DNA of 29,061 nt from Oscillospiraceae bacterium (lineage in GTDB: Bacteria > Bacillota_A > Clostridia > Oscillospirales > JAAYXM01), in NCBI GenBank assembly GCA_017532355.1, contig JAFXJK010000049.1:1-29061 (forward strand). Direction: 5' to 3'. Of this stretch, positions 23,363 through 29,061 are shown piece by piece. The notes below the pieces were generated by a model, which made no database searches, was not told the DNA's origin, and saw only the letters and a list, made by a program, of their open reading frames with translations. The translations under genes were made by a program, and so were the position numbers. Every line of letters starts with the position of its first letter. Position 1 is the stretch's first letter.

Positions 23363-24255
23363 TAGAAGTAAAAAACATTTCAAAGAGCTTCGGCACTGTC
23401 CACGCTCTTGCAGAGCTTTCGATGAAGGTTCCAAAAGGAAGCATATACGGTCTCGTCGGGCCTAACGGGGCAGGAAAAACGACGATAATAAACCACCTTA
23501 CGGGAGCATACAAGCCGGATTCCGGCTCCGTTTCGATAAATGGGGAGGACGTCTGGGAAAACACGGAGCTAAAAAAACGCGTGCTTTGCATAAATGATGA
23601 GTGGTATTTTTATCCGAGCTTTTCAATGAAAGAGATGGCAAAACTCTATGCAGGCCTTTATCCCACGTTCAACAGGGAAAGATACGAAAAGCTTGCGGAA
23701 ATTCTTCCGATAGATGAGAAACGTCAGATAAGAAGATTCTCAAAGGGAATGAAAAAGCAGGTTGCCTTCCGTCTTGTCCTTTCGTGTATGCCTGAGGTTC
23801 TTATCCTTGACGAGCCGCTCGACGGACTTGACCCCGTTATGAGAAAGCAGATTATGAATGTAATTATCTCCGACGTTGCGGAAAGGCAGATGACGGTGCT
23901 CGTTTCCTCGCATAACCTTCGTGAGCTTGAGGACATCTGCGACTATGTGGGAATAATCCACAAGGGTTCACTTGTTGCGGAAAAACCGCTTGAGGACCTC
24001 AAGGGCAATATCTGCAAGATTCAGGTTGCCTTTGACGGAGAGATTCCTGAGGAACTTATGGACGAGTCAATCCTTCATACGTCAAAGGTCGGCTCGGTAT
24101 ATACAGTTATAATAAAAGGCGACGCTTCTGCCTTCGAAGAAAAGGCAAAGAGCTTTTCGCCATTAGTGTTTGACAAGGTAAGCCTCACGCTTGAGGAAGT
24201 CTTCATTTATGAGTTGGGAGGTTTGGGATATGACTTCAAAGAAATCGTTTTTTAA
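23359..24255 (+). CDS. ABC transporter ATP-binding protein (YtrB-like)
   Basis: A 298-residue ABC ATPase. Walker A GPNGAGKTT is at 34-42, the signature-like FSKGMKKQV near 128, Walker B VLILDEPLDGLDP near 148-160 and the switch histidine in SSHNLRELE near 190. The Q-loop region reads CINDEWYFYPSFS, without the usual glutamine, as often seen in the YtrB/EcsA-type group. The C-terminal 80 residues form the small regulatory domain of drug/lipid-type exporters. It overlaps the GntR gene by 4 bp and the permease gene by 26 bp. It probably energises export or sensing of cell-envelope stress compounds; this is inferred from YtrA-type operons. Confidence 0.93.
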   Translation: MIEVKNISKSFGTVHALAELSMKVPKGSIYGLVGPNGAGKTTIINHLTGAYKPDSGSVSINGEDVWENTELKKRVLCINDEWYFYPSFSMKEMAKLYAGLYPTFNRERYEKLAEILPIDEKRQIRRFSKGMKKQVAFRLVLSCMPEVLILDEPLDGLDPVMRKQIMNVIISDVAERQMTVLVSSHNLRELEDICDYVGIIHKGSLVAEKPLEDLKGNICKIQVAFDGEIPEELMDESILHTSKVGSVYTVIIKGDASAFEEKAKSFSPLVFDKVSLTLEEVFIYELGGLGYDFKEIVF

Positions 24256-26341
24256 TCTCGCGATATATTTAAATAACTTAAAACGCTTCAAGTGGGGAAG
24301 CTTTCTCTACGGAATAGTTTTGTTTTTTGCCGTTCCGTTCATGTTTCTCATTGAGGATATGGACTATCTTTCCAATCGCTTCCTGCCTCAGACGGACAAT
24401 GTTCCGGTGATACTTACGGACAGCTACATAATACTACCGGTGTTGTTTGCGATTGTCGTTCCGACCGTCGCGGCGGTGTTGATTTTCCATAACGTTCACT
24501 CACCAAAGCAGAGCGTGTTTGTCCATTCGCTTCCCGTAAGCCGGCTTGAGAACTACATTTCGGACATCCTTTTAGGCCTTACGCTTATGGCGCTTCCGGT
24601 CGTTGCAAACGGTATAATCCTTCTCATAATGAGCTTTACCGATTATAGCGTGATAATGACTCCCGGCTCCGTAATATACTGGACGTTTTTAAACCTCTCG
24701 GTGCTGTTTATTATGTTCTCGGTAGCAAGTGCAACAGCGTTCTTGACAGGCAATGCGGCAGTTCATATCGGGCTAAACGTTTTTGCTCATATTCTCCCGA
24801 TGATAGTCGCACTGTTTATCGCAATAATAAGCGAGGAGTTTCTCTATGGCTTTATGACAACGGAGAACTTCGTGTCAAATGAAATTATGACACATACTCC
24901 TCTCATCTGGCTGTTTTCGGGTGCGCTGAACTACCGCGCGTTCCAGATAAGCATATTCTCTCAAGGGATGTTCTGGGTATATATCGCAGTTAGCCTTGTG
25001 CTTTATGCTGCAGGATATCTTCTCTATCGCGTAAGAAAGGTTGAGCTTTCGGGCGATGTATGCGCGTTCTCCGTATTCCGTCCGATATTCAAGTACATGG
25101 CAACGGCATCGGTTGCAATCTTTGTTTTTGCAATCCTTTGCGAGACCAACATCGCGCCCGTCTTTGCATATATTGAGGTTGCGGTCGCCGCAGCAATAGT
25201 CTATTTTGCTTGCGAAATGCTTATAAATAAGAGCTTCAAGGTTTTCGGCTCGTATAAAGGACTTCTCATATTCTTCGCAGCAAGCGTCGCAGTACTTCTT
25301 TTTGTTGCAAATACGTCTGTTTTCGGCTATGAAACGCACATCCCCGATCCGCAGGAGATTGAGAGCGCGGCAGTGCATGAAAACTACCGTTTCGATAATA
25401 TTGTAGTGTCGGATGCGAAGCTTATTGAGGATGTCCGTGCAACTCATGCAAAGATGCTTGAGAGCATTCCTCGCAGAACGGACAGACTTTTCGAATCGGG
25501 AAGAATCTTCTATATTACATATAAACTGCGTGACGGAAAAGTAATGAGGAGGCAGTATGTAACCGAAAAAGAGATTTTTGACGAAGCGCTTGCAAAAATG
25601 TTTGAAAATGAGGAATACAAGCAAAAGGTTACGGGCATTTGCGAGCTCAATATCGAGAACATAAATGAAGCAAAGCTTTATCTCGATTCGTCGGGAATGA
25701 GCTGGCGAAAGGTTCTCAGAGATGAGGATGCAGTGGAATTTATGCGCGCAGTGGAGAAAGACATCTCTGAACTCTCGTATAATGAGCTTTCCTACGGTGC
25801 TTCACTTCTTCATTTCCGCATAGATATCTCCTGCACTGTAAAGGAGAATCGCGAGCTTCAGATTTTCAAGGAATCAGAGTCTGAAGCATTTGCAAACCGC
25901 AACTTCCCTGACGACAATGTTCTGAAAACATTCGACCTCGCAATAAATAAAAACTACAAGAACACCATGGCTCTTCTCCGGGAAAAGGGATATTACGAAG
26001 AGTTCGTGCATCAGGCGTCAAACGCCGTATGGCTCTGCAAAAAGCCGATAGAGTTTGACGGTGAGTTTTATCACTATGACGAAAAAACTCTTCCGCGAAA
26101 GGACTACGGAATTCTGGGCAGTGATTGCGTCCATATTTACAGCGTGGACGGCAGAGCGGCAGTTGAGGCGATGCTCGAAAGCCCTCGCGGAGAGGAAAAA
26201 ACCGGCAAGAACTATTATGTATTCCTGTATTCAGGAGCTGACTTCAAGGATATGTGGATACCGCACGATGCGCTTGTGATAAACGAAGCGGAGCTTCCCG
26301 ATTACGTAAAGAAATATCTGCAGACAAGCGAAAATCTGTAA
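24230..26341 (+). CDS. ABC transporter permease with large C-terminal domain
   Basis: A 703-residue membrane protein. About nine hydrophobic helices occupy residues 20-380, for example FLYGIVLFFAVPFMFLI, VLFAIVVPTVAAVLIF and LLIFFAASVAVLLFVA. After them comes a soluble domain of about 320 residues, most of it probably on one face of the membrane, rich in charged residues and including FYITYKLRDGKVMRRQYV and YVFLYSGADFKDMWIP. This arrangement resembles YtrC/D-like permeases that carry a C-terminal domain of the DUF6449 type; that name is from memory. The start ATG 24230 has GGGAGG 8 bp upstream; the frame opens 13 codons earlier without a site. It overlaps the ATPase gene by 26 bp. Last gene of the cassette. 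Confidence 0.85.
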   Translation: MTSKKSFFNLAIYLNNLKRFKWGSFLYGIVLFFAVPFMFLIEDMDYLSNRFLPQTDNVPVILTDSYIILPVLFAIVVPTVAAVLIFHNVHSPKQSVFVHSLPVSRLENYISDILLGLTLMALPVVANGIILLIMSFTDYSVIMTPGSVIYWTFLNLSVLFIMFSVASATAFLTGNAAVHIGLNVFAHILPMIVALFIAIISEEFLYGFMTTENFVSNEIMTHTPLIWLFSGALNYRAFQISIFSQGMFWVYIAVSLVLYAAGYLLYRVRKVELSGDVCAFSVFRPIFKYMATASVAIFVFAILCETNIAPVFAYIEVAVAAAIVYFACEMLINKSFKVFGSYKGLLIFFAASVAVLLFVANTSVFGYETHIPDPQEIESAAVHENYRFDNIVVSDAKLIEDVRATHAKMLESIPRRTDRLFESGRIFYITYKLRDGKVMRRQYVTEKEIFDEALAKMFENEEYKQKVTGICELNIENINEAKLYLDSSGMSWRKVLRDEDAVEFMRAVEKDISELSYNELSYGASLLHFRIDISCTVKENRELQIFKESESEAFANRNFPDDNVLKTFDLAINKNYKNTMALLREKGYYEEFVHQASNAVWLCKKPIEFDGEFYHYDEKTLPRKDYGILGSDCVHIYSVDGRAAVEAMLESPRGEEKTGKNYYVFLYSGADFKDMWIPHDALVINEAELPDYVKKYLQTSENL

Positions 26342-26345
26342 AACA

Positions 26346-26375
26346 AAAAGCTCTCCGAATTTTCGGAGAGCTTTT
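26346..26375. terminator. Bidirectional terminator between the ABC cassette and the YitT-like gene
   Basis: A 13-bp stem, 26346-26358 with 26363-26375, has A4 on one side and T4 on the other. It lies 4 bp after the permease stop codon and 4 bp before the stop codon of the minus-strand YitT-like gene. Confidence 0.9.
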
Positions 26376-26379
26376 GATA

Positions 26380-27600
26380 TTACTTTTCAAATTCACGCAG
26401 GATGTATCGGAACGAAGAAAGAGGATTTTTCTTATACTCGCCAATCGGCATTGAAAAAGTTTCCTTGCCGTCAAAGAAAACGGAGAGCGTGTCGTGGGAG
26501 AAGCGGAGAACGCCCTTTCCGCCCTCAGAGGTGATTTCCGAAACCTCGCCCGAGATAAGTCTCTCAAGCTTCCGATAAAGCAGAAGCTCGCGGCTTGATA
26601 AGAGAGTCAGCTCGCTCGTAGTGCGGCTGTGAGTGAGAAGAAAGAGCGACGTTGTGAGATTTATAAAGTCGCCGTTATCGGGAAGAATGGGCGAGGGAAG
26701 CTTTCTCCATTCCTTTATGTCGAATCGGTAATAGAGCTCGTCTGAGTATCGCGGAATTTCAGCAATATCGCGCCGTTTTACAAGCGCATATTTCTCGATT
26801 TCGCCATAGTATATAATGCCGGCGCGGTCGCCAAATTTGTGCAGCGACTGATAAAGCGCGATGTACCGCAGAGGAAAATCACCCGGTTTGAGGCGTGCGG
26901 CAGGGATGTGATAAAACTTTTTTGCAAGACATATATCAAGCTGCATAGTGCTTCGCATTGTGCCGCAGAGAACGTCTCGCGTTTCGTCTGCTACATCTTC
27001 GGCTGTGCGAGGTTTTATTTTCTGTATCAGGTCGATAATCTGACCTGAAAGAACAACCGTTATGAGAGAAAACAGAATCTTTGACGGATGGATATACGTA
27101 AGTGACAGCGCAAGTACGGTAATGTCACTTATGAGATAAGTCCACTTGATGTCAATGTGAAGGAGCTTTGAAAGACTCATCGCAAGCGCGTCATCGCCGC
27201 TTGGAGCGCCGCCTGCTTTTACTGCAATTCCCACGCCGACGCCGACGAAGACGGCACCGACTATTGCGGCGAGGATTGGGTATGTTGCGATTTCGGGGAA
27301 AAGCGGCGGAAACTTTTCAAATATCGCATAGAAAAGAGAGAATGAACCGCCTGCAAAGATAGAGTATCCTATAAAATCCGAGCCGAGAGAACGCCAACCG
27401 ATAAAATAACATAGTGCGTTGAGGACAAGTCCCGTTATCGCAGGGGAGAGGCGGAAATGGTGCTCAAAGAGAAGAACAAGCCCGAGAACTCCGCCTTCGG
27501 AAATATCCGCAACCGAATGCACGTTATATAGCCCGAACGCAAGGATTATTCCGCCGATAACGGCAAGAAGACACTCACGGGGCCTGAGACGAAATGTCAT
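26380..27600 (-). CDS. YitT-family membrane protein fused to an unusual soluble C-terminal domain
   Basis: A 406-residue protein. Residues 1-195 are a YitT-type membrane domain with five or so helices. It has the family's glycine landmarks: SEGGVLGLVLL near residue 34, and GGAPSGDDALAMSLSK near 130, the counterpart of the usual GGSSGGxDI. From about 200 onward the protein is soluble. In ordinary YitT proteins this part is a DUF2179 domain of about 80 residues, but here it is about 200 residues with a different pattern. It contains AKKFYHIPAARLKPGDF, RYIALYQSLHKFGDRAGIIYYGEIE, YYRFDIKEWRKLPSPI and LLTHSRTTSELTLLSS. I do not recognise a named family for it. The ATG 27600 follows GGAGTG and a consensus promoter. 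Confidence 0.8.
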   Translation of the reverse strand: MTFRLRPRECLLAVIGGIILAFGLYNVHSVADISEGGVLGLVLLFEHHFRLSPAITGLVLNALCYFIGWRSLGSDFIGYSIFAGGSFSLFYAIFEKFPPLFPEIATYPILAAIVGAVFVGVGVGIAVKAGGAPSGDDALAMSLSKLLHIDIKWTYLISDITVLALSLTYIHPSKILFSLITVVLSGQIIDLIQKIKPRTAEDVADETRDVLCGTMRSTMQLDICLAKKFYHIPAARLKPGDFPLRYIALYQSLHKFGDRAGIIYYGEIEKYALVKRRDIAEIPRYSDELYYRFDIKEWRKLPSPILPDNGDFINLTTSLFLLTHSRTTSELTLLSSRELLLYRKLERLISGEVSEITSEGGKGVLRFSHDTLSVFFDGKETFSMPIGEYKKNPLSSFRYILREFEK

Positions 27601-27615
27601 ATAATCACTCCGAAT

Positions 27616-27677
27616 AAAAATAAGTCAAAGCAATTATAGTATCTACAGCATCTTTTGTCAAATTCCGACTTATTTTT
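27616..27677. repeat. Inverted repeat flanking the YitT promoter
   Basis: AAAAATAAGTC (27616-27626) and GACTTATTTTT (27667-27677) form a perfect 11-bp inverted repeat with a 40-bp spacer. The spacer contains the whole -35 to -10 region of the minus-strand promoter. It could be a paired regulator site or an RNA hairpin in a readthrough transcript. Confidence 0.5.
27633..27661 (-). promoter_or_regulatory. Consensus promoter of the YitT-like gene
   Basis: On the minus strand TTGACA (27661-27656), a 17-bp spacer and TATAAT (27638-27633) are a perfect match to the vegetative consensus. Confidence 0.9.
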
Positions 27678-27689
27678 TTGAGGAAAATA

Positions 27690-27718
27690 TTGATTTTATA
27701 ATGAAATTGGACTATAAT
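27690..27718 (+). promoter_or_regulatory. Promoter of cysK
   Basis: TTGATT (27690-27695), a 17-bp spacer and TATAAT (27713-27718). It is divergent from the YitT promoter, and the cysK start follows about 30 bp downstream. No T-box or S-box (SAM) leader fits in so short a leader. Confidence 0.82.
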
Positions 27719-27748
27719 ATTTAGTAAGTTTTTTTGAGGAATGATTTG

Positions 27749-28675
27749 ATGGTATTTAACAATATTTTGGAGGCAATGGGAAATACTCCGATTATTCGTC
27801 TTTCTCACTTGTCGGAGCCGGGGTGCGCGGAAATCCTCGTGAAGTTTGAGGGGTTAAACGTCGGCGGCTCAATAAAAACGCGAACAGCGTACAATATGAT
27901 TTGCGACGCGGAGGCTCGCGGACTTATAAACGAGAATACAATCATCGTCGAGCCGACGAGCGGAAACCAGGGCATAGGCCTTGCTCTTGTCGGCGCGGTA
28001 CGCGGATATAAAACGAAGATAATCATGCCTGATTCTGTCAGCGAAGAGAGAAGGAAGCTTGTTGAGCACTACGGTGCCGAGGTTATCCTTGTTCACGACG
28101 CAGGCAACATCGGCGATTGTATAGAGGAGTGTTTAAACCTCGCGCTTCGTATGCGTGATGAGGATAAAAACGTCTTTGTTCCCCAGCAGTTTGAAAACCC
28201 TGCAAACCCGGCTATTCAGCGTTCGCAGACAGCGCAGGAGATTCTTTCGCAGGTGGACGGCCCGATTCACGGCTTCTGCTCCGGTATCGGTACGGGCGGA
28301 ACGATTACGGGCATAGGAGAGGCACTTCGGGAGAAAAACCCTGATATGACTATCTGGGCGGTCGAGCCTGAACATGCGGCGATTTTATCCGGAGGTTCAA
28401 TCGGAACTCATGTTCAGATGGGCATCGGCGACGGGCTCATCCCCGAAATTTTAAACTGCAATATTTATAACGATATATGCATAGTCAAGGACGAAGAGGC
28501 GATTGAAACCTCAAAGCTTCTTGCATCGCGCGAGGGAATTATGTGCGGTATATCAAGCGGAACTAACGTTGCCGCAGCGATAAAGCTTGCGCGTCACCTC
28601 GGAGAGGGAAAGACGGTTGTGACCGTGCTTCCCGACACGGCGGAGAGATATTTCTCAACACCGCTTTTTGATTAA
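27749..28675 (+). CDS. cysK: Cysteine synthase (O-acetylserine sulfhydrylase)
   Basis: A 308-residue fold-type II PLP enzyme that makes cysteine from O-acetylserine and sulfide. The N-terminal [11 protein letters not shown], the Schiff-base K43 in GGSIKTRTA, the substrate loop [10 protein letters not shown] (about 70-80) and the phosphate-binding GTGGTITG (about 175-182) are in place. The C-terminal [15 protein letters not shown] and [15 protein letters not shown] are CysK landmarks. The length equals CysK (about 310). The start ATG 27749 has GAGGA 8 bp upstream; the TTG five codons earlier overlaps that site and is rejected. The first helix lacks the usual S/T...D residues of bacterial CysK (GGSIKTR in place of GSVKDR), so cystathionine beta-synthase-like activity is possible. 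Confidence 0.9.
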   Translation: MVFNNILEAMGNTPIIRLSHLSEPGCAEILVKFEGLNVGGSIKTRTAYNMICDAEARGLINENTIIVEPTSGNQGIGLALVGAVRGYKTKIIMPDSVSEERRKLVEHYGAEVILVHDAGNIGDCIEECLNLALRMRDEDKNVFVPQQFENPANPAIQRSQTAQEILSQVDGPIHGFCSGIGTGGTITGIGEALREKNPDMTIWAVEPEHAAILSGGSIGTHVQMGIGDGLIPEILNCNIYNDICIVKDEEAIETSKLLASREGIMCGISSGTNVAAAIKLARHLGEGKTVVTVLPDTAERYFSTPLFD

Positions 28676-28706
28676 AACAAAAGAAAATATAAATGGAGGA
28701 ATTATT

Positions 28707-29061
28707 ATGCAGACAAATGTACGCCCTGAAACAATGGAACGCATCACAACCCGAGCTTTGGCGGATGCGTTTATAGAAGAACAGGTAAAAGCAGTTCGGG
28801 AGCAGGTAGGAGATAAGAAAGTTCTTCTCGCGCTTTCAGGAGGAGTTGACTCTTCCGTTGTCGCGGCGCTTTTAATCCGCGCTATCGGCAAGCAGCTCGT
28901 CTGCGTCCACGTTAACCACGGCCTTATGAGAAAAGGCGAGAGTGAGCAGGTTATTGAGGTCTTTGGTAAGGCTCTTGACGCAAACCTCATCTACATCGAC
29001 GCAACCGACCGATTCCTTGACCTACTCAAGGATGTGGCAGAGCCCGAGAAAAAGCGCAAGA
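28707..29061 (+). CDS. guaA: GMP synthase, ATP-pyrophosphatase subunit (partial, runs off right edge)
   Basis: The first 118 residues of an enzyme converting XMP to GMP in purine synthesis. The PP-loop SGGVDSS is at residues 44-50, followed by the [11 protein letters not shown] segment (near 72-82) and IDATDRFLD, all matching the ATP-pyrophosphatase domain of GuaA. In the usual single-chain GuaA a glutamine amidotransferase domain of about 190 residues comes first; here translation starts just 43 residues before the PP-loop. The start is firm, with GGAGGA at 28695-28700 before ATG 28707. The amidotransferase must lie elsewhere, be placed after this domain, or be absent. The gene follows cysK by 31 bp with no terminator between. 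Confidence 0.9.
   Translation, partial: MQTNVRPETMERITTRALADAFIEEQVKAVREQVGDKKVLLALSGGVDSSVVAALLIRAIGKQLVCVHVNHGLMRKGESEQVIEVFGKALDANLIYIDATDRFLDLLKDVAEPEKKRK

Noticed and set aside
24191..24229. 13-codon N-terminal extension of the ABC permease
   Set aside because: It overlaps the ATPase gene and lacks a site; GGGAGG lies 8 bp before ATG 24230.
27734..27748. TTG start upstream of cysK
   Set aside because: It overlaps the ribosome binding site of ATG 27749, and CysK homologues start at the [14 protein letters not shown] position.

Overview
The window looks like chromosomal DNA from an anaerobic, low-to-moderate GC member of the Bacillota, most likely class Clostridia. Pointers are the short two-cluster clostridial-type ferredoxin, a ClpC-type (not ClpA) Clp ATPase, a YtrA-type GntR/ABC cassette, YitT, DUF975, YnbB-like and YhaN-like proteins, purine-rich Shine-Dalgarno sites and tRNA genes that encode CCA. 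Codon style is uniform. I see no phage, insertion sequence, integrase, CRISPR array or toxin-antitoxin pair, so this reads as core genome with a few less usual genes.

Layout. 1-320: tRNA-Gln(TTG) and tRNA-Lys(TTT), a strong terminator and a TTCACT-type repeat patch. 335-1783: an SDR oxidoreductase and a convergent DUF975 membrane protein sharing one terminator. 1854-5880: a promoter, then an orphan corrinoid protein, prfB (no programmed frameshift) and a YhaN-like membrane-tethered AAA ATPase. 5911-9915: a tight cluster of a CofE-like ligase, a YnbB-type PLP enzyme, rhamnulokinase and an exported tail-anchored protein, ending in a terminator. 9876-10107: an intergenic segment that may encode a small structured RNA on the minus strand. 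10156-11562 (minus): ferredoxin and a DUF4432 mutarotase-fold protein. 11684-14101: clpC, overlapping the end of uvrA tail to tail.

14085-22911 (minus): a five-gene run in transcription order metallophosphoesterase, COG2509 FAD-dependent dehydrogenase, SLC13/ArsB-like permease, uvrB, uvrA. The gaps are 12-29 bp and the only good promoter is at the far right end. That promoter is back to back with a near-consensus promoter for a GntR/YtrA-type repressor, ABC ATPase and ABC permease cassette (22915-26341), which carries a 27-bp palindrome just after its -10. A bidirectional terminator separates this cassette from a YitT-family protein (minus) with an unusual soluble C-terminal half. The YitT gene is divergent from cysK, which is followed by the start of a GMP synthase PP-loop subunit that runs off the right edge.

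I do not see a clear undescribed multi-gene system. The best leads are the candidate structured RNA at 9876-10083, the YitT fusion, the CofE-like/YnbB/RhaB/exported-protein cluster, the orphan corrinoid protein, and the GuaA that begins directly with its ATP-pyrophosphatase domain.
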